Source: Azadirachta indica (taxonomy: Eukaryota; Streptophyta; Magnoliopsida; Sapindales; Meliaceae). Taken from it: a stretch of 64,000 nucleotides of DNA. Location: positions 2,532,913-2,596,912 of the forward strand of contig CM040450.1 in the NCBI GenBank assembly GCA_022749755.1, read 5' to 3'. A program made the position numbers and the translations under genes. Positions 48,870-62,177 of the stretch are shown piece after piece. The number at the start of each line of letters is the position of its first letter. Within the stretch, counting starts at the first letter, position 1. A model generated the notes under the pieces. That model was given only the letters and a program-made list of their open reading frames with translations. It did not search any database and had not been told where the DNA came from.

Positions 48870-49690
48870 AATTAGGATGTTATTATTTCATTTCCCTTTA
48901 TATACATATATATATTTTAAACTGAAAAACAATATGCTTATTAAGAAGAAAGAAAATGGTGGGACTGGGTGGAGCATCGTTTGTGAATGTATATATACTA
49001 ATAAATAATTGATAAAGATCGAGCATATATTGAATTAATTGGTTAAGCCCTTTTCAGGCTTTGGATTAAAATAAGTTAAATAGAATCATTCTAATTGCCT
49101 TTGCTATTCAAATTTAGGGTTTAAAAGTTGAGTTCCTAATCACAAGCTTTAATTAATTACTTCTTTACACCTAGGATTTGTAGCTTTTAGGATCTATATA
49201 TATGTGTGTGTGTGTGTGTGTGTAACATTGTACATGTTGGGTATGGCAGCTTGCTTTTCCAGGCCATTAGAATTTTTTTTTTTTAAAAAAAAAAAGGAGA
49301 GAAAAAAAAATTGTTGGCATGCAGGAGAGGAGGAGTTATGGGTATAAATAAAAAGTAATTATATAAGAAAGATTGGGTTGGGTAATGGTATAAGATCCTT
49401 TTAAAATTTGATTGGTTCTTCTAACTTCAATTATTTGAAAGGTTGCGAACAGAATTATGACTGATAGTGCCCATGTTTCCTTTCCTCCCCACATTCACCT
49501 AATTGTATTGTTAATTCTTCATTATCGATCATCTTCAAATTACCTTAATTTGCCTCTTGGATGTCTTCATTGAGACAAGTTTCAAATAATTAATTATTCT
49601 TTCATTTTCAACTCATCACTTAGCTTCATTATAAGACACATATATATGATTTGGAATTAATTAATTAATTAATTAATAAACTTTCGTGTT
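48870..49690 (-). repeat. Dispersed inverted repeat, segment 2 mate
   Basis: Reverse complement of 22470-23353 (see that entry), with a GT microsatellite at 49203-49222 instead of the triplicated CA/TA units. By eye, the non-microsatellite parts differ by scattered substitutions and small indels only. Confidence 0.8.
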
Positions 49691-50951
49691 GATGCAATTA
49701 AACCAATTAATAAGATATGACTCAACTCTATCTTCCAGGCCACTTTATATACATATATAGATTATCAGATCATATATATATATATATATATATATCATAA
49801 TTTTGCATTAAGCCATTCATCATCTGTCGACATTGAGATGATGTCAAAGTTTTTAAAGTTTTATGCAAAATAGTGCTCGTTGTAGAAAACATTTAATTAA
49901 TCATTTACCACCTTATTAATTAACAACATTAATTCTCCGATACAGCTATAATTAGAATTAAGAAACTGGAAATACAAACCCTAGTAAACTGGTTTATCAA
50001 AATGTACACTCTTCGAGAACAGTGCAGTAGGTAGCATTCATTTGGCAACAAAAAGTAAAAAAATTCATTGAATATTGACAGTGATATTATACTGATACAT
50101 ACATTCATTTCCCTCCCTGCACACTTTGTTCTTGGTCTCTTAACCTAAAATTAACTTGCTAATTGAATTTGTCCACGCTAGCTGATGATGCTCTTAATTA
50201 ATTATTCGATATATAATAATAATAATAATAATATTTAGAACAAAGTAATTGAAAGAGAAGATGAATAATATGGTACTTTAATGTGCATGCGTGTCTTAAA
50301 ATTAATTATCAGAAAATTAAAAAAAATTTGGATCTGCAACTGCATGTTTGCATTCAACCGGGACCAGACTCTTTTAACTGTACGAAAGATGCCAAATTGG
50401 ACCAACCAAAGTTTCAGCATATGCACTTAGGCAACTCTCTTAACACTTGTTCCTTTGCTTCCAATATTATTAATTCTTAATTAATTTCAAGACATTTAAG
50501 TTGTTTATAAATTTATGCAAGTTTTAATTAATTAATGAATTAATTAACGTACGTTAACTAATTTAACCATCAACACTTTATCAATTATATATACAAATTT
50601 AATTGTTTTGTCTCTACAACTTGGTGTTCATTCAATTGCGACTCCTTTGTTTCTCATCCAAAACTTTGAGAAGACAACATGAAATGATGATATATACAAT
50701 ATTACTTTGACTAAATTTTTCTTCTTGTTCTTATTAATTAAGTAATTAAATTAAGGGTAGTAAATTAACATGTTTTGTCGATACTATATATGTATATATA
50801 GTATATACATGTGACTACTAATTAATTAATTTCTTGCTATTGAAAAGCACTAGTATTTGCATGCTCTAACAACTATTGGCTTGGCTGCGCCATTTCTTTT
50901 CTTGTTGCTTAATTGTGAGGGCCATATGCGGAAAAAGTTTATATATTTGTG

Positions 50952-51013
50952 TAACTTAATGTATTGCATTAATATATATATATATATATATATCAATGCA
51001 ATACATTAAGTTA
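50952..51013. repeat. Perfect 19-bp inverted repeat with AT-repeat core (cruciform/hairpin)
   Basis: TAACTTAATGTATTGCATT (50952-50970) is exactly complementary to AATGCAATACATTAAGTTA (50995-51013). The 24-nt spacer is almost pure AT repeat and is itself self-complementary. Confidence 0.92.
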
Positions 51014-52302
51014 TCTTATCTCATTAGTTAATTAAATTAACTACAAGGTTACTAGTTTTTCTAGTTGGATAATGTTTTTTTTCTTTTTCCTTTGAAAGCA
51101 ATTAAATAAATCGCATAAGATAATAAAAACTAATTGCAAAAACTCTTATTATTAATTAGTTAATTAATTGAGGAATAAGGGACATCCTCCTCCGAGTGGT
51201 AGAGGAGGCAAATGGTCTCCACATGGATAAGTTTAATTTCATTATAGCTTATACGACAAAACATGCTCATCTTCCTTAACTTATTCTTAACTTTTTGTTA
51301 AGCAAGTTTAATTTGAAGATGACCAACTAATGTCTAATTAAGCTAACTGCTATATACATATACATACATATAAAATAAAATATCTCCAATCAGCCTCTCT
51401 GATAACAATTAATAATTGTATATGAAACTAAACATATAATACATCTTTAATTCATACAAAAATAGTTTGAGGTTATTTTAAATTACTCAAGCAATAAAAA
51501 TTAAAACTGCTTTAATCTCTCTGGATTATTATGATGTTTGATTGAGTTGATGAGGTAGATAAAATTTCTTGGAAAAAATTAATAGAAAACAATTAATTAA
51601 AAGAAAGCACATATATTAATTAATTATTAGACAGAGAGTAAGTGCTTTATAAAAAGTGGCAACTTAAAAACTTTATAGAAAAAAAGGCTTTCAAAAGTTC
51701 GAAAGAAAACTCTTTCCCCACACATTTTCCTTAATCAGCTAGCAAATAGCAATGCTTATTATGCCTCTCCAGCTCTAAATTTTTCTTTTTGCCAATTGAA
51801 CTTTTAAAAGGAGCCATTTGAGAGACAAAGAAAAAGTCGAAGCTACTGATCAGACTGTGTTTGGCTGTATTAATTTTAAAATTCGTAGAATCCCACGAAT
51901 CACAGCAGAAGCAGTGGGGACCAATTAATTCACCATGAATTTTTTATTATTATTATTATCTCTAAATTTCCCTCCATTGGTCTGATTAAATCTTTTGAAT
52001 GGAAGTGGGTCATAATTAAAACTGAAAAAGAAATCAATCCCAGTTTATATATGTGATAAAACTAGAAGTTGTTACCAAATCAAGTTATGACAAATGTCAC
52101 TTTTGTGTTACAAAGTCAAACCCTAGATGCTGTTTTCTTTTGTCACAGCAACACCTGTACATGTCATGAAATGGGTAGCAAAAAACACTGATTCGATTTG
52201 CCGAAGAATAACCCAAAAACAAAACAAAACCCACTTCATTTCAGTTCTGTAGAAGAAGAACAATAATGATAATAATAATAACAATATTTCCAACTCTAAA
52301 TC

Positions 52303-52324
52303 TCTCTCTCTCTCTCTCTCTCTC
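52303..52324. repeat. CT dinucleotide microsatellite
   Basis: About 11 TC units. Confidence 0.95.
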
Positions 52325-52861
52325 CCCGATATTATAATATTATATATCTATATATAAAAGAAAAAAAAAAAAACCAAAAGATTTCTTTGTTTTTGTCCTA
52401 CGCGATAGTAGTACTCTGCTAGCCAGCTTATTTCTAACCTGGCCATGTGATTAATATAACATACAATTGATTATAATTTTGCACATGCTTTTGGGATTTT
52501 GTTCTGTTTTTTAATATCAACCATCATCTAATTTAAAAAACTAATTAAATGATAGGCTAAGTTAGGCTAGAAAATCCATCTAAAATATGTCAATTTTCTT
52601 TTTTTTCTTTTTTCAAAAAAAAAAACTGTCTAAATAAAATAAATTGAGGTAAATAATTTATGTTCAATTAAAAAAAAAAATTGACTCAACCATAGTTTAA
52701 GAAAAGAAAAAAGAACAAACTAGTGTCTTCCTGGATGGTGCCAAGTGGAGTAATGGAAATTGATGAAACTCTTGAAATATTGGCCAGGGCAGCGAAGCCC
52801 AGCCCAGCCCAGCCCTAAATAAATTAATTAATTACCTTTCACGAAAACCAGAAACTAAAGT

Positions 52862-52899
52862 CCTATCCTATCCTATCCTATCCTATCCTATCCTATCCA
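52862..52899. repeat. TATCC pentanucleotide tandem repeat
   Basis: Seven to eight TATCC units in perfect tandem. Confidence 0.95.
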
Positions 52900-54294
52900 A
52901 TGTGTTATGGTACCTCAATAATCAATCAGTTTAATCCTACTGCGCAAACAGGAGATAACCCATTGGCGAAGACAACCGTGCTTACAGCTGCAGTCTTCTT
53001 CCCAGAACAACCCCCCCCACTGTTCAAATTGTTTTATATTTTATAATTATACAAAGCTTTTCAAAATATGTATATTGTCGTAACCATATTAATATATCTT
53101 TTCAAAATGTATGTATTACTGTAACCATATTAATATATCTTAATACAGTAACTTAATATAATGAGAATTATATAAATAAAATAGTATTATAAATAGACAT
53201 TTATAAATAAAAAAAAAAATGCATATATTGTTATAAATAGAAATTATATGTTAGCGCTAATAATAATAAGAAAAAAAAATCTTTTTTTTTATTCTTGATC
53301 TTCCACCACAATTCATCATTGTTAGAAAATATTATTTTATTTTTAAGCTGTTTAAGAATTTTAACTAACAATTATTGTATCTTAGAAGGAATATCGTTAT
53401 AAAAGCTTACAATTTGTAACATGACATTATCTCAAACGAGTTAAAAATTTCTTAAAAAGAGCGCAATTATGCATGCCATGCCTTTGACTTGCAAGCAGGT
53501 TTTTTTATTGTTACTCTTTTTCATAATCAATTTTATTAAAAATCCTCGACAATATTAAGGAAGATGAAGCATCGAAAATCTGGAGGAGTTGGAGATTGTA
53601 TGTCTCGTTCAGATGTCGGAACCTGATTTCATAGGTAGCATCAACTCACGTGTTGATGAATATTGCTTTCGATCAGTTTTATAGACTTGTGGGTGGATGA
53701 TGAACACCCATCGAGTTTGTTTGTCAAAATATGAATATTGCTGCAATATGCGATTTGTAATTAAAATTTTGAATTTCCCATTGATTTTAATTAATATCTT
53801 TGATCATTCATTTATTTGGATCATCGCTTCCCAGATAAAACAAACTATTAAAAGAACTGAAAGAGAGTACGAGTGACACCTCAAGCTAAGCAAATTGATA
53901 CAAATATTTAGGATGTTGTTAATCATAACTTTATAATAAAAATTTTTTCCAAGAATTAAAGACAATTTTATATATTCCTGAGTTTGTTTAATTTTTAAAA
54001 GAAAAACGATAATTTAACCCTTATTTAAATTTTCCTTGTCACAAAAAAAAAAATTTATATACGAAACAACACTACCAATCATCAGGATTTTCCATTAAAT
54101 TTTATATTTTTCATATTCATAAGTAGGACTGAAAAATGTCAATATCACATGAATCTTTTATTACAAAAATAATAATACTAATATACCTTGTGTTCCATTA
54201 GTCTACCAATCATAAATCAATTCCATCTGTCTACCAATCACAAATCAACCCTAATTAATTTCTTGATTGATTAATTATTTCTCCTCAACTTAAT

Positions 54295-54470
54295 TAGAAA
54301 TTTTTGTTTATAATTTTTCCATTCAATAATTAGAAAGTTTTTAATGAATAATTTAAAAGTTAAAAAGTATATGGAAAGCAAACTATTATTTTAGAGATTT
54401 TATATTTGACTGGTAAAAATTATAAAACACCACTATTTTTTATGGAAAAGAATCTCTAAATTAGTATTAT
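54295..54470 (-). repeat. Dispersed inverted repeat, segment 1 mate
   Basis: Reverse complement of 22130-22310; it is separated from the segment 2 mate by about 4.6 kb here, but by only ~160 bp in the other copy. Confidence 0.65.
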
Positions 54471-55002
54471 ATAAACTTATTGAATAATAAAACAATTATG
54501 AATGATGTATAATCTTGTAAACGACTTGCATACGAATTTATTGCACCAAATTTGTAGATGATTTTAGTTACTCCATTTTGTCTTAATATCCTCTTGTTGA
54601 GGATTGTAAAAGTATATGTCACAATGTAAATAGCTAGGTAATAGTATAAATTCTTGTTATCATAATTTTGCCATAAATTTATTTATTGTTTTCATATTTA
54701 TTATATCATGGTCAAATACTAATTTTTTGTTAAATTTTCTTTGGAACATGTTATAGTAATTATTTAATTAGACTTGCGTTTATAAATTTTGAAAGATAAA
54801 AACTTGCTACTAAATTTTGAAACATTTGCTTTTATGGATAATAAAAATATATATATTAAAAATATAATCTCACATTTTAAAACGTTTATCACATCATAGT
54901 AAGAGTTAAATCAATTGTCTCATGAGTTAGCATCTATGCACAAAAGGATAATGGTAGGATGCTCCACAGCTCTATGTCAAAGTACTGCGAAGCCTTTGAA
55001 GA

Positions 55003-55038
<36 letters not shown>

Positions 55039-56504
55039 CATGAGTGAAGAACAAGCAAGATCAAGATTAAGATTTTACTCGACGGAAGGTCGATGGCTTT
55101 TTGGTATTTTTAACAGTCTTGATGACAACTTTATCCCCAAAAATGGATTATCTTAGATATATACTTAATTTTCGTTGTGGAGTTTACAAAGAGATGAGAG
55201 GGAAAATAATAGACGCAGTGATGAATTTGATGGATAAGTAATGTGATTGATTTGATACAGCTTTGTCGAAGAAAGTTTTTGGAATTTTTGCGGAGATCAA
55301 AATTAAGGACCTGTTGCTACTATTCATGTAAGGCATATAGTTAAATTATATGATTAAAACAGAAGAAGAAATGAAAGGGCATACGAGATTTGTGATTACT
55401 TGCATAAAGCAGAGAGATTATATCATTATAACATGAATTGTTGGTGTTTCTTCAGAATCAACTCCAGCAATTTGAATGTGGCGCGTTGCTCAGATTCGGA
55501 GAAGATAGTTTTTTATTATCTTAGTTTCTAAACTGTTCAGGCTATCAATACCTGGAGGTTGGCAGTCAATGGCGATTGATTACTTACTGTTAAGAAAGGC
55601 ACGGCTGGCTTTGCTTCAACAAGCAAGCACCAGTAGCTGGAGTTAATTACCGGAATGCAAGTGTTGAGGCCGGAAAAGTAATGAAGTTGCATGATATTAT
55701 GAAATGTATACTTGTTTTCTGAACCAGGATTGTTTTCAGTATGACCTGAGAGAGTGATGGAACTTTGGAAGCTGGTGATAAAACACTGGACAAAGGTAGT
55801 TAAATTTAAATTGCCTGCGTTGACCGATAGAGGATTTCTGGAATGACATTCGTCAAATCCTAGGCTACTTGCCCTAGTTTATTGTAGCCTAAGCTTTCTT
55901 TTCTTTTGGTTCAGTTTTTATTATTTATTTCAACAATTTAATGAGTTTACTGGAGATCTTTTTTTTTTTTTTTTTCAAATATTTGGGCATGGAGGTGTCA
56001 GCATATTGTATGAAACTCTTGAACAAACTCAACTAATCTAGCCTTTGAACAGGAAACTATTTGGACACAATGCATTAATCACTTTCAAGAGTAAATAAGA
56101 ACACAAGAAGTATCTACCCTAATTAACACAACTTCACCATCTCAACAATATAACACCATCAATACCGCATTATAAGTAAAATCCTTAATCCTGAATCAGA
56201 TTAAAAACATTCTTGGAATATTTTTCAGTGAAAATCTACCTACAAGACCAGAAGTATTTGCCTGGTCTTGAGCTAATTTGTCTTCTTTCTACAAAAACCA
56301 AAATCAATCAAAGTCATTAAAAAGATTACTTGTATTGCATTTGCCTGTAAGTTCCCTCATGACGAAAGTTTCAGCATCTTTTTCCCACTTCTAAATAAAC
56401 AAAAGCTGTATTGGCTGGAATATGTCTGATGTGTTCAAGCGACTCATGAACTTCTTTATGAGAGATTTGTGTACTTGCAGTGTGCTGAAATGTTTTAGGT
56501 TCTG
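54471..56504. other. Intergenic; transcript-like but uncoded sequence at about 54950-55900
   Basis: The first half is AT-rich. From ~54950 to ~55900 base composition becomes more balanced and a plus-strand frame of 65 codons (54959-55156) is interrupted by an in-frame TA microsatellite encoding Ile-Tyr repeats (55007-55035). I recognise no family. It may be 3' UTR of the gene to the right, a non-coding RNA or a decayed gene. Confidence 0.35.
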
Positions 56505-59500
56505 TCATTCAACCTTTGCTACTCCGCCACCAGGCATGCTACTTTCTGCCACAGTCTCCTGTAAAAATCTGGAAACAGTTGCCAACCATCAGAATTTGGG
56601 TTTTATTTGTTGCTTGGATTTTCAGGCCCTGTTTCAGAAAGAAAAGACCAAGCTTCTCTACGTTATAGGGCAGAAGAGAGTACCTTGATAATTTGTCCCG
56701 AGATGATTGCAAGATGTAGATTGAGAGAATAAAAGACAGCATGAGCCCTGCTTGCATGAATGAAATATGATTCATTAATATGTTTAAACATAGCTCTCCG
56801 GCTGTCTCACCACTGTTAGGCCTTGTGCTTTTGTTTGTGAATTCAAGAATTTAACAAGCTTAATACCAAACTAGGCTCACCAGCACAAAATGATAATTTT
56901 AACTTTTAATAATCAAGAATCTCAGATATTAGGATGAAGGTATGGTTTTCAGATGCAAGTGGCATGCTTGTTCCTTTTTGGCAAACCTCAATACTTTGAG
57001 GAACCCAGACGATGCATGTTATTAAACAAATTTCAAAAAGAAATGGAAGGGAAGTAACCTTACTTCCCTATGAAGGCAAAGCAACCTAAACTATTAGCCT
57101 TCAAGTCTTATTGTGGCACCCTAAAGCCACTTGTACCCAAACACTCTTATCAGGCAATTTTAGTTAAATTAAAAAGAAATATGCGGCATAGATAAAACAC
57201 TCAGCAAAGTTTTGCTTTTGGGAAGAAAAATGTACTCTGTCAGGACAGTTTCCACACCAGGCTATGAAGTTAATCAGCAACAGCAAAAACTTAGTAACAG
57301 GTGACAGGACCACTACATGTGTAAAGGATGAAAACTTCTGCAAATAGCATATAGTTGAAGATTATTCTGAAATTTCATTGTCATAAAGCACCAATTTATT
57401 GGACATACTCCAAAGTAGACCTAGTATTTTATCTTAAATTGAGCATGAAAATTTACCTGATCCAAACAGAACATAAAATCCGGAAGCCACATCTATCTCT
57501 GATTGCTCCTCCCTGTTTATAACTTATATAGTCAGCCAACGTTCTATTATAATTTTACCTAAAAATAAAGAAAAGAATACAATAGATACACGGCAAACAC
57601 TAAGGAAGCATGAAACCAAAAAAAAAAAAAAATTTTCTTTAAAGAAGGCAACGTTACAATTCCATCAGACCTTTATCTCTTATAATAGTTTATTTGTAAT
57701 TATCAAGGATTTAATTCATATAATGACTAGAAAATCAAATTTGACCAACTCAAAAGTAGCAAATTCAACAAAGAAGCACTGCACAAAAGTTTAATAGCAA
57801 TGGCCTACATAAACCAGTCAGCCAGTAAAGACAGTGGTAGAAACATTTAACTCCAATGCTGTGATACTGACCATGTGTATCTAATAAGAACATGCTTTGG
57901 CCAACTTTTAGAATCCCAAAAGTGTTTACGTATATCCGGATGAATTTCAACATCTGTTCAAAACAGTGAAAAACAGAAGCTGGAATCAAACCCATTCAAA
58001 GAGATGTAAACTTACTCCAATAAATCACTGAAAACAATACATTTTACTCCAATAAATCACTGAAAACAAAATTTGCATCATAATTCTGCAATTTATAACA
58101 TCAAAAATATTTTATTAAACTCATTGACAAGAATATCATGCTACATAAAAAGGAAGCAAAGTCCAAAGTCCACAATAAGTTTAAATCAAGCTCTCATTTC
58201 CTATTTATAAGAAAAAAAACAAAGCAATAGAACAGGACTTAAATCTGATGTAACCAGAAGCAAAATCTTCTGATGATATTCTCCTTCTCTTTAGAGAAAA
58301 AAAAAAAGAACCAAATTATTGACGCATAAAAGCCATATTAAAGCAAGGATAAGATAAACAAAAACAAACAAGAGGATATCTCAAAGATCCAAAATAGGCA
58401 ATGAATAATAAAAAGGTCGAAAGAAGCATGGGCAAAATAAAGCACACATGATCCAAGGCAAAATAGATAACGAAGCAAAATAACATACTAACAATGAAGA
58501 TGTGAAGGAAATATCTAAGAGTAGTCATAATTGCTATTTTTGTTCAGTTATCCACAACGAACTAGAAAATGAAGATCATGGGGACACAAGTGGGTAAAAT
58601 TCTAAAAGTATTACATCATTATAAGTGCATATCACAAGACCACAACTTCAGTTACGATATGTTGGGACTGCAAGAAATACTGTCTCAATGAGCACTTAGA
58701 TGATTTTGGGGAAAAAAAAAAAAAAAAAGAAAAGCAAGATGCAACCTGGAACCTTTTAAGTAAAATCATCACAGATCCAAAAGACCACGTGATTCAAGGT
58801 CGGAGCCACAATTGGAGTTTCAAAACACATAGCTTGAGGTACTAGGAAAATGCACAATGATTTGCAACTGTTAGAGCATAGCCAAATTACCAACAAGCAT
58901 GGGGGAATATGCATAGTTGACTCTTGTTAATGTCAAGCTCGTATCAGGCTACCTCAATTGGGAGACTATCACAACAATATGAAGCAAAATACTCGAAAAC
59001 ACTATTTGAGCACGGTATGATTCTCCTTTGTTTAACATATTGACATAGAAAACGAAGTAATTAGGATAAAGTTGCATACAATGGTGAGGCATATCCACAA
59101 CTTTGGCAGTGACACCATGCAGATCATTTCCTGAGTATCTCTACATCACAAAAAATTAAAAAGAGAAAAAAAAGACACAAAAATAGTCAGATGATAACTG
59201 CAAAAGTTTATAAGCAATTACAATTAACATAATTCCAGACATTCAGCAGTCAAAAGAACATGTTTGATCCTGAATAGATTGATCCCTTACCAAATGCATA
59301 TCGATCATTGGAACCTCAGGACTCTTACGATTTATCACAAAAAGCCATGGAACAAGAAATTTTTCTTTTCCAACTTGAAATGATCTGCAAAAAATCAGTG
59401 TCTTTCCAGATAATTCCATCAAACACACTTACAATCTCCAAAAATAATCCAAACAACATAATGCAGAAAGAAAATGAGAAAATTCGCAGAAACAAACCAC

Positions 59501-60130
59501 ACACTTCTGCAGTACAAGGGTATCAAAACTTGAGCAGGAAACATAATCTGAAGTTAATTTGCAGCTTGCTCGGTTGATTATGACTCAATAAAACATACCC
59601 GAAATTTAACTATCCAACCAATAAACCATATAACAGAACCAGCTGTAAGAACTTCTATTTATTTCTATTGATATAAAATAAAAGAGAAAGTTTCTCACAT
59701 TTTATACGGATCAGCTCCAGTAAAACCAGTTGGCATTGCTATAGGAATCAAAACCTACGAATCATATAAGCACAAAATCATCAATTATGAATTCGTTAAA
59801 AATTATAACAAATGCAAGTGAATTAAAAATCAAATCATTTCAAGATTACCTCGCGATTTACAGCGAAAATTGGACAGTGTTTGCCGATCACATCTTGCCA
59901 AACAGTTCTCGACTGGAATAATAAAGTCAAACAGATCTTAATTAGACCGAAATCTCAAAAAATTAATTAAATTGAAATAAAATCAAACATGTTTAGAAAC
60001 TGACGTTATGATATTGGCCCATCTTGCTCATCGGAACTATGTCTCCGGGCCGATAAGCGAGCGAAATCGACGGCAGAGATAGTAACAATAACAACAGTAA
60101 CGACATAATTCTTCTTTCGTTCGGGGCCAT
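56505..60130 (-). CDS. Conserved plant single-pass membrane protein of unknown function
   Basis: Predicted CDS is complement(join(56505..56568, 56684..56747, 57457..57512, 57872..57953, 59080..59140, 59291..59384, 59699..59754, 59850..59912, 60005..60130)), 221 aa, nine small exons all in frame with GT-AG introns. Residues 1-25 are a signal peptide (seven consecutive Leu, ending SISLA); 26-170 would be luminal or extracellular, with conserved-looking phrases RPGDIVPMSKMGQYH, IGKHCPIFAVNRE, PTGFTGADPYKISFQVG and RYSGNDLHGVTAKVVDMP; ~172-192 is a hydrophobic segment; the last ~28 residues form a short tail ending GGGVAKVE. This order suggests a type I membrane protein. The wording matches a plant-wide family I remember only as uncharacterised, so no function is given. 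Very high order of exon fragmentation explains why no long open frame is visible. Confidence 0.85.
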
Positions 60131-62177
60131 TCTCCAATTTCTGGTCATGCCTGCGAGATTTTGGTTGAAATCCTTTCTTCAGAGTGAATAGCTGAAAGCT
60201 CGACACCAGTTCGCGTCCTTGTTTCACCGAGAGACAGTGGGCTGAGAGGTTGCTGTGTTCTTAGAAATTGGACAAGTTCTCCAATGGGAGCTGTACTTAG
60301 AAATTTACGCGACTGCGTTTGTTGTGTACTTAGAAGTTGAACAAGTCCTTCAATGGGAGGTGTACTTAAAAATTTGGTACGACATCTACCAAAACATTTA
60401 ATTTTTTGCCCAATATTAAGGCGTGGGTTTCGTACTACAAAATCTGACTTATAAAACATTAATTTTTTTTTATCTTTTATTATTATTTAAATTTAGAATG
60501 ACGTAAGAACATATAAGTTTAGCTTTATCCACTCAAACTATACTTAGAGCCAAAGAAACTTAGTTGCTTTTTGTTCAACTTTTTTATTAGTTAAAAGGAC
60601 TTTTTTAATAATAAAATTTTTTTTCAAATTTTTTAATGTTATTTGGTTAACAATGAAAAAGAGTTTTTAAAAATTAAAAAAGTTATTTTTCTTTTATTAA
60701 AAGAAACCCAAAATTTAGGTTTTTAACAACCTCCTCACCTTTTTTAAAAGGTAAAATTGTCTAAAATACCTTTACTTTATTTCTTTAAAATAAAACATTA
60801 AAAATTTATCTATTAAAGTAATTATTCAAATTTTTCTCAAAAGTTATTTGTGACAATCAAACGATTAATAAACTTTTATTAAAAACTCTATTCATAAAAG
60901 TTTTACAGGTAAAATCTCTATTTTAAAAAGTTCTATTTAAAAAGTTATACCACCCTTATAAATGTTAAATTCGTTATTGTTTATATAATTGTTTTTATAA
61001 TTATACTCTAGAAATTATCATAATTGTAAATACTTTTTTTAATTCAAAGTTAATTTTTAAAATATGCTATAAGCACTCGCTTAAATATACAATAAATAAT
61101 TTTTTAATGTAAAAAAAAAAATTTTATTTCCTTCAATCAAAATAGTATAAAATAAACGTCAAAATATTATTGGTAATATAGAAAATAGCATAAATTTTAT
61201 CTCTCAATGGGAATAGAATATCTCATGTAAAACAAAAACATGAACTGGTGGTGTTCACTTTGAATATCCCTTTACTTTTTTCATGAGGATAATGTTAGGT
61301 ATGACTAACATGATCAATTAATGGTAAAATATAGTGTGAAGTAACCATGATGTGGATCAAAGTAGGGCCTCTCCCGAAGGGGGTAAAAAGGAAAAAAGTA
61401 ATACTAAAAAAAATTATTATTTAACAAAATTTATAATTAATAGTATTTAATGGATATCTAGTTTTAGTTTATAATTATTAGATATAAATTTATCATCTTT
61501 TTCCATATATTTGTTTGAACGGTACTGAGTAACAATAATTCTATACTTTTGACATTTTTTTAACACGTAGATTTGCATTAATAAATAACATTTATGGTCT
61601 TCAATTGATTTACATTCTTTGGTAAATACTAAATTGGGGATGCAATCAAAGAGTTTTAACACATATTAACATTAAAATAAAGTTGCAAAATGTCAAGAGA
61701 AAAAGAGGTAGGTCTTGTTGGTTCCCTGATACTGTTAAAAAATGAAAATTCGGCGTAAATGGTAAAAATATAAATAAGAGAAAGTCATTAAGGGTAAAAA
61801 GTAAAAATGAAAAACAAAAACGAAAAACATAATCCCACAAGTCAATAAATCACTTTTTGTTCGCCCCTTTAAAACCAACCTTCATCGCCACCTGTTCACA
61901 AAATTTCTCCCCAATTATTTCACGGTTTTTTACCTGTCGTTTTATTGTGATTCACCTGTCGTTTTCCATATTTCCTTTTTTTCGCACTGATACCGCCGCG
62001 GAAGCCTGATCGCCGAAGATTGCATACGGTTTCAGATCGGAAACCTGATTATATTATCTGATTAGCAATTAATCGAACACGTGAATGGCCTTACGGTTAT
62101 GATTGAAACCGTCGTCAGGACGTCATTGTTGTTGTTGTGATTGGAGGGATTTTACTGGCGTTTTTGTTAATTCGTTG
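60131..62177. promoter_or_regulatory. Divergent intergenic region between two housekeeping-like genes
   Basis: About 2 kb separates the ATGs of two divergently transcribed genes. GC-richer 5'-UTR-like stretches border both genes (about 60131-60350 and 61860-62177), with an AT-rich middle that contains the MITE-like repeat (60572-60949). Tandem-like variants of 'ttctccaatgggag.tgtacttagaa' at about 60245-60375 form an internal repeat of roughly 65 bp. Confidence 0.5.
60572..60949 (-). mobile_element. MITE-like repeat, copy 2
   Basis: Reverse complement of the copy at 12024-12424 with roughly 80% identity by eye over ~380 bp (e.g. 'gtcacaaataa', 'ataaaagtttattaatc' on the minus strand). No coding capacity. 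Confidence 0.65.

Larger units (their letters stand above)
49691..54294. other. Gene-poor block lying between the two inverted-repeat segments
   Basis: About 4.6 kb is present here that is reduced to ~160 bp at the corresponding place near 22.3-22.5 kb. It is AT-rich and holds a strong hairpin (50952-51013), a CT tract (52303-52324), a TATCC tandem repeat (52862-52899), an AGCCC repeat (52797-52814) and several AT tracts. No coding region or transposon termini were recognised. Confidence 0.5.

Noticed and set aside
51185..51225. CCTCCTC...GAGGAGG hairpin considered as a terminator or miRNA precursor
   Set aside because: Stem of only about seven pairs, no flanking pairing, and plants do not use such terminators.
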